64,000 nt of DNA, taken from contig NZ_JALMEW010000002.1 of the NCBI RefSeq assembly GCF_023094245.1, positions 1 to 64,000 on the forward strand, read 5' to 3'. The notes beneath the pieces were generated by a model. The model was not told where the DNA came from. It saw nothing but the letters and a program-made list of their open reading frames with translations, and searched no databases. This document shows, one piece after another, positions 1-10,064 of this stretch. Numbering within the stretch: position 1 is the stretch's first letter; every line of letters starts with the position of its first letter. The stretch is from Halomonas getboli. Lineage in GTDB: Bacteria > Pseudomonadota > Gammaproteobacteria > Pseudomonadales > Halomonadaceae. Position numbers and translations under genes: made by a program.

Positions 1-126
1 TGTAGCTCGGCGCTTGTAGCTCGGCGCTTGTAGCTCGGCGCTTGTAGCTCGGCGCTTGTAGCTCGGCGCTTGTAGCTCGGCGCTTGTAGCTCGGCGCTTG
101 TAGCTCGGCGCTTGTAGCTCGGCGCT
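1..126. repeat. Tandem repeat, nine perfect copies of a 14-bp unit
   Basis: Nine uninterrupted identical copies of TGTAGCTCGGCGCT fill the first 126 bases, and the array may extend beyond the window start. The unit is two heptads (GGCGCTT and GTAGCTC when re-phased), so it belongs to the same 7-bp-periodic family seen at 63550-63591. It lies 17 nt downstream of the dcd stop codon. There are no spacers, so it is not a CRISPR array. The perfect identity of copies suggests recent slippage expansion. Confidence 0.97.
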
Positions 127-143
127 TTCCGTCTAACCGGTGC

Positions 144-710
144 TCAGGTTCGGGGCAGGGTCACGCCTCTCTGCCCCATGTACTTGCCGCCGCGGTCCTT
201 GTAGGAAGTCGCGCAGACCTCGTCGGACTCCAGGAACAGCATCTGGGCCACGCCCTCGTTGGCGTAGATCTTGGCCGGCAGGTTGGTGGTGTTGGAGAAC
301 TCCAGGGTCACGTGCCCTTCCCACTCCGGCTCCAGCGGCGTGACGTTGACGATGATGCCGCAGCGGGCATAGGTCGACTTGCCGAGGCAGATGGTCAGCA
401 CGCTGCGCGGAATGCGGAAGTACTCCACGGTGCGCGCCAGGGCGAAGGAGTTGGGCGGGATCACGCAGACGTCGCCCTTGACGTCGACGAAGCTGTTGTC
501 GTCGAAGCCCTTGGGGTCGACCACCGCCGAGTGGATGTTGGTGAACACCTTGAACTCGTCGGCGCAGCGTACGTCGTAGCCGTAGCTGGACGTCCCGTAG
601 GAGATCACCCGCCGATCGTTCACATAGCGCACCTGGTCGGCCTCGAAGGGCTCGATCATGCCTTCCCGCTCGGCCATGCGGCGGATCCAGTGGTCGGATT
701 TGATGCTCAT
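144..710 (-). CDS. dcd: dCTP deaminase
   Basis: Deaminates dCTP to dUTP, feeding dUTPase and thymidylate synthesis in the cytosol. The protein is 188 aa, the usual length for the homotrimeric gammaproteobacterial enzyme. The signature KSTYARCG lies at residues 111-118 (catalytic Ser and Arg) and is followed by LEFSNTT near residue 137, which supplies the catalytic Glu. The ATG at 710 begins the conserved MSIKSDHWI and has an AGGA ribosome site in front of it; the open frame continues upstream but that extension looks like noise. It lies downstream of mrp on the same strand, separated by a probable terminator. Confidence 0.95.
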   Translation of the reverse strand: MSIKSDHWIRRMAEREGMIEPFEADQVRYVNDRRVISYGTSSYGYDVRCADEFKVFTNIHSAVVDPKGFDDNSFVDVKGDVCVIPPNSFALARTVEYFRIPRSVLTICLGKSTYARCGIIVNVTPLEPEWEGHVTLEFSNTTNLPAKIYANEGVAQMLFLESDEVCATSYKDRGGKYMGQRGVTLPRT

Positions 711-743
711 GGGTCGTCCTGCTGGGTGGAATCGAAACGAATA

Positions 744-766
744 GGGGCCGCCATGATAGCGGCCCC
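744..766 (-). terminator. Probable intrinsic terminator of mrp
   Basis: An 8-bp perfect stem (744-751 with 759-766) with a 7-nt loop lies about 35 nt past the mrp stop codon. On the minus strand it is followed by the T-containing stretch TATTCGTTTCG. It sits between mrp and dcd, so the two are probably separate transcripts or only partly coupled. Confidence 0.5.
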
Positions 767-801
767 GGGGGCAGGCGTCACGGTTCTCCCCGCCGGCGGC
801 C

Positions 802-1608
802 TCAGTCGCTGAACGAGATCGCCGGCCCCGCGTCGGGCGAGGCGCCCTCGAGCTGCTCGGCCACCTGACGGGCCATGGCACGGAAGCTGGCGGTGATCTC
901 GCCGTCCGGCTCGGCAACCACGGTGGGCTCGCCGCCGTCGGCCTGCTCGCGGATCGTCAGCGTCAGTGGCAGCTGGCCCAGCACGCGGGTGTCGTATTCC
1001 CCGGCAATGCGCTCGCCGCCGCCCTCGCCGAAGATCGGCTCGCTGTGACCACAGTTCGAGCACACGTGCAGGCTCATGTTCTCCACCACGCCGAACACCG
1101 GCACGTTGACCTTGCGGAACATCTCGATGCCCTTGCGCGCGTCCAGCAGCGCGATGTCCTGGGGTGTGGTGACGATCACCGCGCCGTCCACCGGCACCTT
1201 CTGGGCCAGCGTCAGCTGGATGTCGCCGGTGCCCGGGGGCATGTCGACGAACAGCACGTCCAGATCGTCCCACACGGTCTGGGTCAGCAGCTGCTGGAAG
1301 GCGCCGGCGACCATCGGGCCGCGCCACACGGTGGGCTCGCGGGTATCGATCAGGAACGCCATGGACATGACCTGCAGACCGTGGGCCCGCAGCGGCTTCA
1401 TGGTCTTCTCGCCCGCCGCCTCGGGGCGTGCGCCCTCGGCCACGCCGAGCATCTTGGCCTGGCTGGGGCCGTGGATATCGGCGTCCAGAACGCCCACGCG
1501 ATAGCCCTCGGCGGCCATGGCCAGCGCCAGGTTGGCGGTGACGGTGGACTTGCCCACTCCGCCCTTGCCGGACGCCACGGCGACGATGTGCTTGACCCCT
1601 TCGATCAC
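802..1608 (-). CDS. apbC: Mrp/ApbC-type iron-sulfur cluster carrier ATPase
   Basis: P-loop ATPase that binds and transfers Fe-S clusters in the cytosol. The deviant Walker A motif GKGGVGKS is at residues 14-21, the Walker B-type DADIHGPS follows, and the cluster-binding CxxC occurs in VCSNCGH near residue 190. I chose the GTG at 1608 because AAGGAG sits 6 nt before it; the longer frame to 1695 has no such site. At 268 aa the protein begins directly at the ATPase domain and lacks the N-terminal MIP18/DUF59 domain found in the longer (about 370 aa) E. coli Mrp. It is divergent from the yihY-type gene. Confidence 0.92.
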   Translation of the reverse strand: MIEGVKHIVAVASGKGGVGKSTVTANLALAMAAEGYRVGVLDADIHGPSQAKMLGVAEGARPEAAGEKTMKPLRAHGLQVMSMAFLIDTREPTVWRGPMVAGAFQQLLTQTVWDDLDVLFVDMPPGTGDIQLTLAQKVPVDGAVIVTTPQDIALLDARKGIEMFRKVNVPVFGVVENMSLHVCSNCGHSEPIFGEGGGERIAGEYDTRVLGQLPLTLTIREQADGGEPTVVAEPDGEITASFRAMARQVAEQLEGASPDAGPAISFSD

Positions 1609-1736
1609 GACTTGCTCCTTACCTCGGTTGGGATGGCCGCCCGGGCGGCTCAGGCCGTCAGTATACCCGCCGTCCCGGCGGCCGGTGAATGCCATCCCGC
1701 TGCTTCAGGACGACATCGAGCGAAGGCGGCACGGGA

Positions 1737-1767
1737 TTGACGCCAACGCCGTCGAGCGGCCTATCAT
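1737..1767 (+). promoter_or_regulatory. Possible sigma-70 promoter for the yihY-type gene
   Basis: TTGACG at 1737-1742 and TATCAT at 1762-1767 are separated by 19 nt, slightly longer than ideal. The pair lies 31 nt before the start codon at 1798, in the divergent gap with mrp. It is a sequence match only. Confidence 0.3.
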
Positions 1768-1797
1768 GCCGTCAGACTTCCTCGACCCGGCCCCGCC

Positions 1798-2730
1798 ATG
1801 ACACCGCCTCCCGCCAGCGCCACTTCATCGTCCCGCCATTTCCGCCACACCCGGCGGGTACTGAGCTTCGTATGGCGCGTGCTCGGCGCCTTCCTGCGCA
1901 ATCGCGGCATCCTGCTGGCCGGCGGCGTGGGCTACAACATCCTGCTGTCGGTGGTACCGCTGTTCGCGGTGATGGTGGTCCTGCTCGCGCGGGTGGTCGA
2001 CGAACAACAGCTGCTCACCCTGCTGTCCATCCAGGCGCGGCATCTGGCGCCTGCCCACGCCGAAGTGCTGCTCGACGCCGTGCGCTCGCTGCTCGACTCG
2101 CGCGAGGCGATCGGCATTCTGGGCCTGCCGGTGCTGCTGGTGTTCAGCTCCTTCGCCTTTCGCATGCTGGAGGACGCCCTGGCGATCATCTTCCACGCCC
2201 CTGACGCTCACGTCGGGCGCTCGGCCTGGGTCTCGGTGCTGATGCCCTACGCCTTCATGGTGGTGCTGGGCGCGGGGCTGATGGGCCTGACGCTGCTGGT
2301 CAGCCTGGCGGATGCGGTCAATACGCTGTGGATGGCGCTGCTGGGCAGGGAGCTGCCGCTGGCGGGGCTCTCGAACACGGCGCTGAACCTGACCAGCTTC
2401 GCCGGCGTGTTCCTGCTGTTCAGCGCCATCTACAAGGTGATGCCGGTGGTCAAGGTGGCGCTCAGGCGCGCCCTGGTGGGCGGCTTCGTTGCCGCCCTGC
2501 TGTGGGAGGGTGCCCGCCTGCTGCTGGTCTACTACTTCGCCCATCTGTCGTTCGTCAACGCCGTCTACGGCTCGCTGGCGACGCTGATCGTGGTGCTGCT
2601 GACCCTGGAAGTCGGCGCCATCATCCTGCTGCTCGGCGCCCAGGTGATCGCCGAGCTGGAGCGCAACGCCCGCCTGGGCCTGCCGTGGCATCTGGACTCA
2701 CGGCATCAGGCGATCACCCGCGTCGAGTAG
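1798..2730 (+). CDS. YihY/BrkB-family inner-membrane protein
   Basis: A 310-aa polytopic membrane protein of the YihY (BrkB, formerly RNase BN) family. About six hydrophobic segments are visible, starting near residue 38 after a short basic cytoplasmic N-terminus. Family hallmarks include the GVGYNILLSVVPLFA-type first segment and the late GSLATLIVVLLTLEVGAIILLLGA stretch region near residues 260-285. The molecular function of the family is not settled; a transport or envelope role is usually proposed, and the ribonuclease activity once assigned to it is not supported by the sequence. It converges with the LapA-domain gene 27 nt downstream. Confidence 0.88.
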   Translation: MTPPPASATSSSRHFRHTRRVLSFVWRVLGAFLRNRGILLAGGVGYNILLSVVPLFAVMVVLLARVVDEQQLLTLLSIQARHLAPAHAEVLLDAVRSLLDSREAIGILGLPVLLVFSSFAFRMLEDALAIIFHAPDAHVGRSAWVSVLMPYAFMVVLGAGLMGLTLLVSLADAVNTLWMALLGRELPLAGLSNTALNLTSFAGVFLLFSAIYKVMPVVKVALRRALVGGFVAALLWEGARLLLVYYFAHLSFVNAVYGSLATLIVVLLTLEVGAIILLLGAQVIAELERNARLGLPWHLDSRHQAITRVE

Positions 2731-2757
2731 CCGATGACCGCCCCAGTCTTCGGCGCC

Positions 2758-2985
2758 TCAGCGATGCTTGGCGTGCCCCTGCTGGCCACGCAGACGCCGC
2801 ACCAGCCCCATCAGGCTGCGGCCGCTGACCATGCCCAGCAGGTAGAGGGCCGCGATCAGCAACGCCAGCGGCATCGAGAAGCTCCAGGTCAGCAGGCGCA
2901 CCTGGACCAGGTTCAGATTCTGCACGATCAGTATCACCACCAGCGCCAGCAGCACCAGTTTCACGCCTAGCCAGAACCGTTCCAT
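2758..2985 (-). CDS. LapA-domain (DUF1049) small membrane protein
   Basis: A 75-aa protein with two transmembrane segments (about residues 7-22 and 38-55) joined by a short loop with QNLNLVQVRLL, and a basic C-terminal tail. This layout is typical of LapA/YciS-like proteins, which in E. coli act with LapB in controlling lipopolysaccharide assembly. The ATG at 2985 has GGGAG upstream; the longer frame from 3057 adds only a polar extension that looks spurious. No lapB neighbour is present, so the role is inferred from the family only. Confidence 0.82.
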   Translation of the reverse strand: MERFWLGVKLVLLALVVILIVQNLNLVQVRLLTWSFSMPLALLIAALYLLGMVSGRSLMGLVRRLRGQQGHAKHR

Positions 2986-3074
2986 GCCCTTTCTCCCTTG
3001 TGATCTCGGATCGCCCGCAGGCAGCTTAAAGCTGGTCGGCGGCGGCGAGGCTGTCAAAGCCGAATGGCCAACGT

Positions 3075-4526
3075 TCAGAACGTCGAGAGCCCCGAGGCCT
3101 CCATCAGCCGGTAGCGCCAGACATCGACCGTCCCGGCGGCGTCGGATTCGTCATAGGGCCTACTGGTGGTGCGTTCCGGCGTGGAGCGCCAGCGGCGGGC
3201 GAAGAACGCCTCGGCGTCGGCCAGCGCCGGCAGGCTCGGCGGGCCCAGCAGCCGCACGCTGGTTTCCAGGTTCAGATCGTCGAGGTTGCGGCGGGTGAAG
3301 TTGGCCGACCCCAGGATCAGCTCGACCTCGCCGCCGTCGGCGCGGCATCGCATCAACAGCTTGGTGTGGCACTGCTCGCCGCGGGTGGCGCACCAGCGCA
3401 CCGGGATGCCGGCCGCGACCAGCTCGTCGGCCACCGGCCGATTGGGAATACCGCCCTTGTCGATGCCGAAGGCCTCGCGATTGGGATCGAGCAGCACCCG
3501 CACCTCGGCGCCGCGCCGACGCGCCGCGATCAGCGCCTCGATCAGCTCGCGGTGGGCCAGATAGAACACCGCCACGTCGAGGCGATCGCCCTCCCCGGCC
3601 CGCTCCACGGCGGTGACCAGCGCATCGCGGATCGCGCCCTCGGTCAGCAGCTGCAGGCGAGCGCCGGGCAGGTCGTCCTCGGCGGGCGGCGGCGCGGGCC
3701 CGGGCACGGTGACGCCGGACCAGCCCGCCACCGCCCGCTCCGAGGCCAGCAGATCGAGGGCCACCGCGCCCTCGACGCGCAGCGCCACGTTGCCGTGCAG
3801 ACTGCTGGCATCGTGGGGGTTGGCCGAGGTCACCAGCCCCGCCCAGCCGTCGCCCCGGTCCACCACCAGCGTCTTGCGGTGGTTGGCCTTGACGTTGGCC
3901 AGCGCCAGATAGCTGCGTAGGGTGACTTCCCCCGGCCCCAGGACATTGGGCAGCCAGCCGGCGGAGGCCTGATTGCCCAGCCAGCGCGGCCCCAGCTGCC
4001 ACAGCCCCGTCCACAGCGGATTGGAGGCCCGCAGTCGATTCAGCTCGGTGATCGCCACCTCCACGCCGGCTTGGCGCAGGCGCTCGAGGTGGTCGAGCTC
4101 GAGGCCGCCGTAGAGGGTGTTCAGCGGATCGGTGATCAGGATGGCACGCAACTCGGGATGACGGCGCCGCTGGCGGACCAGCGCCTCGGTGAGCTCCTCC
4201 GACAGCGGGCGGAAGTCGACCCCGTCGGCCGCCCCGGCGAAGTCGTTGAACAGGAACATGTCGACCACCACCAGGCGCCGAGCCTGGCCGATCATCGCCA
4301 GCGCCTCGTCGAAGATCGCCTGGCGGCGATGGCGCTCACCCGCGGCGTCGTACCAGGTCTCGTCGGTCAGCAGCCGCGGCGATTCGGCCACGCGCAGCGG
4401 ATGGGCCTGGCCGACGCCCTCCGGCAGCGGCTTGTAGCGCTGCCAGACGCCCATGGCCAGCCACGCCAGCAGCAGCCACCCTAGCCACCATGGCCACATC
4501 CGTCGTCTCCTCGTCCCGCTTCTCAT
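3075..4526 (-). CDS. Phospholipase D-like protein, cardiolipin synthase family
   Basis: A 483-aa protein with a basic N-terminus and one membrane anchor (about residues 11-27), followed by two phospholipase D halves. The first catalytic motif HRKTLVVD is intact at residues 216-223. The second begins HTK at residues 387-389 and is followed by GSANFTRRN, but the Asp expected four residues after the Lys is replaced (HTKLLMRC). The family transfers phosphatidyl groups or hydrolyses phosphodiesters at the membrane. The ATG at 4526 has GGAGG 8 nt before it. The exact substrate cannot be assigned from sequence. Confidence 0.85.
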   Translation of the reverse strand: MRSGTRRRRMWPWWLGWLLLAWLAMGVWQRYKPLPEGVGQAHPLRVAESPRLLTDETWYDAAGERHRRQAIFDEALAMIGQARRLVVVDMFLFNDFAGAADGVDFRPLSEELTEALVRQRRRHPELRAILITDPLNTLYGGLELDHLERLRQAGVEVAITELNRLRASNPLWTGLWQLGPRWLGNQASAGWLPNVLGPGEVTLRSYLALANVKANHRKTLVVDRGDGWAGLVTSANPHDASSLHGNVALRVEGAVALDLLASERAVAGWSGVTVPGPAPPPAEDDLPGARLQLLTEGAIRDALVTAVERAGEGDRLDVAVFYLAHRELIEALIAARRRGAEVRVLLDPNREAFGIDKGGIPNRPVADELVAAGIPVRWCATRGEQCHTKLLMRCRADGGEVELILGSANFTRRNLDDLNLETSVRLLGPPSLPALADAEAFFARRWRSTPERTTSRPYDESDAAGTVDVWRYRLMEASGLSTF

Positions 4527-4606
4527 GTCGTGCCTCCCTGGCAGCCATCGAGGTCACCATCGCCCTCGCCTATCGCCGCCAGCATAGCGTGGGACCGGCT
4601 TCGACG

Positions 4607-4716
4607 CAGCGCGCCCCTGATACAGCGCACCGGACACCGCGCTCCTCACTACAGCGCGCCGAGCACCGCGCCCTAGTACAGCGCCTCTTACGCAGCAGCC
4701 CAAACGCAGCGCGCCC
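4607..4716. repeat. Degenerate array of about 14-bp repeats (GCGC-centred)
   Basis: Between the PLD gene and hupE the core CAGCGC/CCGCGC recurs with its G at about 4609, 4625, 4639, 4654, 4668, 4681, 4695 and 4709, giving spacings of 16, 14, 15, 14, 13, 14 and 14 nt. Read on the minus strand the unit resembles GCGCGCTGTANNNGG. It looks like a decayed version of the 14-bp arrays elsewhere in the window. No open frame is supported here. Confidence 0.65.
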
Positions 4717-4734
4717 GGCACGAGGCCGGGCGCG
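4710..4734 (-). terminator. Hairpin at the end of the urease operon
   Basis: A perfect 10-bp GC-rich stem (4710-4719 with 4725-4734) and 5-nt loop lies 22 nt after the hupE stop codon. On the minus strand it is followed by CTGCGTTTGGG, which has only a short T run, so termination strength is uncertain. The last 14-bp repeat of the neighbouring array runs into the stem. Confidence 0.55.
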
Positions 4735-4755
4735 AAGACATCCTGGGACAGGCGA

Positions 4756-5349
4756 TCAGCCGACGGCGAACAGCGCGCCCATGGCGGCGATGGCCGCGCC
4801 CAGGCCACGCAGCACCCGCTGCTCGCGGGTCATCAGCCAGCCGGCGATGCGGCGGCCGGCAACGGTCAGGGCCAGGGTCGCCAGGCTGAAGCCGGCCAGG
4901 TACAGCAGGGTGCTGGCCCCGTGAGGCATCTCGGCGGCGTGGGCATGGCCGTGGAAGACCATGAAGGCGACCACGGCGACGCTGCCCAGCGCCGCGGGCA
5001 CCCGGGCCAGGGCCGCGACCAGCACGCCGGCCAGCAGCACGCTCATGGCGATGCCGAACTCCACGCCCGGCAGCGCCACGCCGGCCCAGGCCAGGCCGGC
5101 GCCGAGCAGCATGCCGCCCACCGCCAGCAGCGGCACGACGCGGCCCATCGCGGCCGACTGACGCATGCTGAACAGGCCGATGGCCAGCATCGCCAGCAGA
5201 TGGTCGAGGCCGAACAGCGGGTGGCCGAGGCCCGCCACAAAGCCACCGCCGGCGACTCCGTGGCCGGGATGGGCCCAGGCGCTGCCGGCCACCAGCATCA
5301 GGGCGGCGGCGCCCAGGGCGCGCGAGTGAAAGAGGGAAGACAATGTCAT
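4756..5349 (-). CDS. ureJ: HupE/UreJ-family nickel permease, urease-linked
   Basis: A 197-aa inner-membrane protein with a cleavable-looking signal segment ending SAWA and then the metal-binding HPGHG. The family motif HPLFGLDHLLAML follows near residues 43-55, and a second His cluster (FHGHAHAAE) appears near residue 133. HupE/UreJ proteins are secondary transporters that bring in nickel for hydrogenases or ureases. Position as last gene of the urease operon, 32 nt after ureG, supports nickel supply to urease. It has a GGAG ribosome site. The symbol hupE would serve equally well. Confidence 0.88.
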   Translation of the reverse strand: MTLSSLFHSRALGAAALMLVAGSAWAHPGHGVAGGGFVAGLGHPLFGLDHLLAMLAIGLFSMRQSAAMGRVVPLLAVGGMLLGAGLAWAGVALPGVEFGIAMSVLLAGVLVAALARVPAALGSVAVVAFMVFHGHAHAAEMPHGASTLLYLAGFSLATLALTVAGRRIAGWLMTREQRVLRGLGAAIAAMGALFAVG

Positions 5350-5381
5350 GGCGATCTCCTTGCCGTGATGAGTAGAGGGAT

Positions 5382-6017
5382 TCAGTCGGCGCCGGCGTGC
5401 TGGGGCCGGCGCTCCGGCAGCATGCCGCGGTCGAGGATGAAGGCGATGATCTCCTCGAGGCCGACCCCGTCGTGCAGGTTGGTGAACACGAAGGGCCGCT
5501 CGCCGCGCATCATCTTCGAGTCGCGCTCCATCACCGCGAGCGAGGCGTGGACCTGCTCGGCGATGTCGATCTTGTTGATGATCAAGAGATCCGACTTGGT
5601 GATGCCCGGCCCACCCTTGCGCGGGATCTTGTCGCCGGCAGAGACATCGATCACGTAGAGCGTGAGGTCCGAGAGCTCGGGGCTGAAGGTCGCCGAGAGG
5701 TTGTCGCCGCCGGACTCGACCAGCACCAGCTCGAGCCTGGGGTGGCGCGCCTGGAGGTCGTCGATGGCGGCGAGGTTCATCGAGGCGTCCTCGCGGATGG
5801 CGGTATGCGGGCAGCCGCCGGTCTCGACGCCGAGGATGCGATCCGCCGGCAGCGCCTCGTGGCGGGTCAGGAAGTCGGCATCCTCGCGGGTGTAGATATC
5901 ATTGGTGACCACGGCGATATCGTAGTGATCGCGCAGGGCCCGGCACAGCTGCTTGAGCAGCGCCGTCTTGCCGGAGCCCACCGGGCCGCCGACGCCGATA
6001 CGCAGGCAATGGGTCAT
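5382..6017 (-). CDS. ureG: Urease accessory GTPase UreG
   Basis: SIMIBI-class GTPase that delivers nickel to the urease apoprotein in complex with UreD, UreF and UreE. The P-loop GPVGSGKT lies at residues 10-17, the metal-binding CPH in [12 protein letters not shown] near residue 70, and [11 protein letters not shown] near residue 102. The G4-type NKID follows at about residue 153. The ATG at 6017 starts the conserved MTHCLRIG and has GGAG upstream; the frame back to 6062 is an unneeded extension. The length of 211 aa is normal. It follows ureF by 44 nt. Confidence 0.96.
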   Translation of the reverse strand: MTHCLRIGVGGPVGSGKTALLKQLCRALRDHYDIAVVTNDIYTREDADFLTRHEALPADRILGVETGGCPHTAIREDASMNLAAIDDLQARHPRLELVLVESGGDNLSATFSPELSDLTLYVIDVSAGDKIPRKGGPGITKSDLLIINKIDIAEQVHASLAVMERDSKMMRGERPFVFTNLHDGVGLEEIIAFILDRGMLPERRPQHAGAD

Positions 6018-6061
6018 CTCGTTGTCTCCTCGTCGGGATTCGGGTTCTTTTCTTCGTTGCA

Positions 6062-6745
6062 CTAGCTGCGGAACAGGCGCGAGTACTGGGTCTCATGCTG
6101 GGCGCTGGCCAGGGCCAGGCCGGGCAGCATCGGCCCGAGTTCGTCGTCGTCGCATTCGAGAGCCGCGTCCGTCGCCGCCACCAGCGCCGGACGCAGGCGC
6201 TCGATCAGCCGCTGGGCGGCGGTGTGGCCGAGCGGCAGCGCCTTGCAGGCCACGGCGAGCTGGTTCTCGAGCCAGGCCCAGGCAAAGCCGAGCAGCGCCT
6301 GACGCGGCGTCACGCCCCGGGCCAGCGCCAGCCAGGCGAAGACGCCGACATAGCCCATGCCGTTGAGGCGCGACGGCTCGGGCGGCGTCAGCCCGAGGCT
6401 CGTGACCAGCCGCGTCAGGGCACTGCCGAGGCGCGCCTCCTCGGCGGCCAGTTCGGCGGTCTCGCGGGTGGCGGCGAGCCAGCCGTTCCAGTGCTCGAGC
6501 GCCTCGACGTCGTCCTCGGCCCAGGCCGCCATGAAGCGCGCCAGGGCCGGCAGCTCGCAGCGCGCGAGGCCGTCGTCGAGCACGCCTTCCAGCCACTCGC
6601 CGAGATCGTCCTCGCCGCGCACCCAGTCGAGTTCGAAGGCGCTTTCCAGGCCCTGGGACCAGGCGAAGGCGCCGATCGGCAGCGCCGGGCTGACCAGCTG
6701 CATCAGCCCCAGCAGCGCCAGATCGTCGCTCGACTCAGTGGGCAT
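6062..6745 (-). CDS. ureF: Urease accessory protein UreF
   Basis: All-alpha accessory protein that joins UreD and UreG in the nickel-insertion complex. The hallmark [18 protein letters not shown] begins near residue 16, and the conserved SRLNGMG-type region is central. The start lies inside the end of ureE (11-bp overlap from the ATG at 6745; a second in-frame ATG at 6751 would give a 17-bp overlap), implying translational coupling. Length is 227 aa. The longer open frame upstream is the shadow of ureE. Confidence 0.93.
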   Translation of the reverse strand: MPTESSDDLALLGLMQLVSPALPIGAFAWSQGLESAFELDWVRGEDDLGEWLEGVLDDGLARCELPALARFMAAWAEDDVEALEHWNGWLAATRETAELAAEEARLGSALTRLVTSLGLTPPEPSRLNGMGYVGVFAWLALARGVTPRQALLGFAWAWLENQLAVACKALPLGHTAAQRLIERLRPALVAATDAALECDDDELGPMLPGLALASAQHETQYSRLFRS

Positions 6746-7250
6746 GGTCATGCCCATGGTGGTGGCCGTGATGATGGTGATGGCCGCCCTCCCCGGCGCG
6801 GGCATAGGCGCCGGGCTCGGGATCGAAGGGCGCGGCGTGGTGCTCGAGCCGCGCGCCCAGGCGCTCGGCCAGCGCTTCCAGCACGTGATCCGGCGGGAAG
6901 CGCACCCAGCCCAGACCGGTAGAGTCCGCATCGGCGTCGGCGCCGATGGCGAGCTGCACGTGGCGGTTGCCCAGGTGATAGCTCAACCGCGCCAGCGGCA
7001 GGCCGGCCTCGAGGCGCGCGGTGACCACCGGCTCCACGGCGGCCTGGACGCGGATCGTCTGGCCGTCCTCGCCGCTCAGCCCGTCGCCGTGGCGCAGCAC
7101 CGGCCCGCGGTCGAGGAAGATCCCGACCTCCCGGCCGGCGTCGGAGACGGCCTTGAAGCGCCCGCGGGTGCGGGTCGCGTAGTCGAGGGTCAGGGTATCG
7201 ACGGCGGCGCTCGCCGCGACCGGCCCCAGGCGTTGGTTCAGTGTCCACAT
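6735..7250 (-). CDS. ureE: Urease nickel metallochaperone UreE
   Basis: Homodimeric nickel chaperone that hands Ni to UreG. The 171-aa protein has the usual peptide-binding N-terminal domain, then a metal-binding domain with YHLGNRHVQL near residue 93. It ends in a His-rich tail in which 11 of the last 16 residues are His. Such tails bind several nickel ions and act as a store. It overlaps ureF and lies downstream of the heptad-repeat gap after ureC. Confidence 0.95.
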   Translation of the reverse strand: MWTLNQRLGPVAASAAVDTLTLDYATRTRGRFKAVSDAGREVGIFLDRGPVLRHGDGLSGEDGQTIRVQAAVEPVVTARLEAGLPLARLSYHLGNRHVQLAIGADADADSTGLGWVRFPPDHVLEALAERLGARLEHHAAPFDPEPGAYARAGEGGHHHHHGHHHGHDHAH

Positions 7251-7271
7251 GACGATGTCCTTGGTTGTCGG

Positions 7272-7378
7272 TGTAAGGAGTGAGGTGTAAGGAGCGAGGT
7301 GTTCTCCTCACTCCTCACCCCTTGCCCCTTGCCCCTTGCCCCTTGCCCCTCACTCATTGCCCCTCACTCCTCACCGCT
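7272..7378. repeat. Heptad-repeat island between ureC and ureE
   Basis: Two 14-bp purine-rich units TGTAAGGAGYGAGG (7272-7299) are followed by pyrimidine heptads from about 7302: CACTCCT, CACCCCT, four TGCCCCT, CACTCAT, TGCCCCT, CACTCCT, all in one 7-nt register to 7378. The purine half (GGAGTGAGG) is complementary to the pyrimidine half (CCTCACTCC), so the operon transcript could form a stem here. No open frame is supported. Confidence 0.9.
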
Positions 7379-7382
7379 CCGC

Positions 7383-9112
<1,730 letters not shown>

Positions 9113-9116
<4 letters not shown>

Positions 9117-9511
9117 GACGACTCTCCTTGATCGGCATCGCGGGATGACGGGGTTCGCGCGTCGTCGGGCGCGGTAGAGGCATTACGCTCGGCTTCGGGA
9201 GCGATGGAGAGCTCACCCATGACGTCGCCGCGAAAACCGTAGATGCGCCGATGGCCGACGAACGGGATCAGCGTCACCTCCCGGGACTGGCCGGGCTCGA
9301 AGCGGATCGCCGTGCCCGCGGCCACGTCCAGGCGCCGTCCGCGCGCCCGGTCGCGATCGAAGACCAGCGCCGGGTTGGCCTCGGCGAAGTGATAGTGGGA
9401 ACCGATCTGCACCGGGCGGTCGCCGGTATTGGCCACCTCGAGGGTGATCCGTTCACGCCCCTCGCAGAGCGCGATCTCACCGTCCTGAAGCCGATACTCA
9501 CCGGGAATCAT
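9113..9511 (-). CDS. ureB: Urease beta subunit
   Basis: Small structural subunit of the urease heterotrimer. The start MIPGEYRL at 9511 is the family's conserved N-terminus; the frame to 9577 is an artefact of the repeat region. Conserved IQIGSHYHF-like segment ([13 protein letters not shown]) and [11 protein letters not shown] are present. At 132 aa it has a longer acidic and Ser-rich C-terminal tail than the roughly 105-aa enterobacterial subunit. It overlaps ureC by 4 nt. The gap before it, after ureA, carries an inverted heptad island. Confidence 0.96.
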
Positions 9512-9540
9512 GTCGTGGCTCCTTTCAGTCGCCGTGAGGG

Positions 9541-9606
9541 GGCGAGGGGTAAGGAGTAAGGAGATCTGGCTTCTCACGCCTCACTCCTCACCTCCCACAC
9601 CTCACA
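9541..9606. repeat. Inverted heptad-repeat island between ureA and ureB
   Basis: Purine heptads GGCGAGG, GGTAAGG, AGTAAGG (9541-9561) face pyrimidine heptads CCTCACT, CCTCACC, TCCCACA, CCTCACA (9579-9606) across a short unrelated centre. The two arms are largely complementary, so a hairpin can form in the operon transcript. The island overlaps the stop codon of ureA at 9602-9604. Confidence 0.82.
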
Positions 9607-9904
9607 CAATGGGATGATGGATGGTGACAAGCTTGGTCCCGTCGGGGAACGTCGCCTCCACCTGCACCTCGTCGACCATCTCGGCCACGCCCTCCATGAC
9701 GTCGTCGCGGCCGAGGATCTCGCGGCCCGCGCCCATCAGCTCGGCGACGCTCCGGCCGTCGCGGGCGCCCTCCATGATCTCGCAGCTGATCAGCGCCACG
9801 GCCTCCGGATAGTTGAGCTTCAGGCCGCGGTCGCGGCGCCGCTCGGCCAGCAGGCCGGCGGTGAACAGCAGCAGCTTGTCCTTGTCTCTCGGGGTCAGTT
9901 CCAT
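9602..9904 (-). CDS. ureA: Urease gamma subunit
   Basis: The 100-aa gamma subunit, exactly the family length. It starts [17 protein letters not shown] and contains the conserved [10 protein letters not shown] and [20 protein letters not shown] segments. It packs with UreB and UreC in the cytosolic enzyme. The ATG at 9904 is preferred over the upstream ATG at 9919 by alignment to the family start. It is second in the operon after ureD, following a 94-nt-plus gap containing an imperfect inverted heptad repeat. Confidence 0.97.
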   Translation of the reverse strand: MELTPRDKDKLLLFTAGLLAERRRDRGLKLNYPEAVALISCEIMEGARDGRSVAELMGAGREILGRDDVMEGVAEMVDEVQVEATFPDGTKLVTIHHPIV

Positions 9905-9983
9905 CGAGATAGCTCCCAAAGCATGTCGTTTACCTTCAGTGTTCAGACTCCCGCCTGCCAGCTGGCAGAGCGGCGCTTCGCGC

Positions 9984-10057
9984 CTGGAAGCGAGAAGCCG
10001 GAAGACCCCCGATATCTGAAGGCAGGAGACTTCAAGCTTCCCGCTTCGAGCTTCCAG
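9984..10057. repeat. Inverted heptad-repeat island between ureD and ureA
   Basis: GAAG recurs at 9987, 9994 and 10001, exactly 7 bp apart. On the other side GCT recurs at 10036, 10043, 10050 and 10057, again 7 bp apart. The arm 9984-10004 pairs with 10037-10057 at 18 of 21 positions, giving a long imperfect hairpin with a roughly 32-nt loop. It fills much of the 160-nt gap inside the operon. Confidence 0.82.
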
Positions 10058-10064
10058 CTCCTCG

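Noticed and set aside
1-126. CRISPR array
   Set aside because: The 14-bp repeats are contiguous with no spacers, and no cas genes are in the window.
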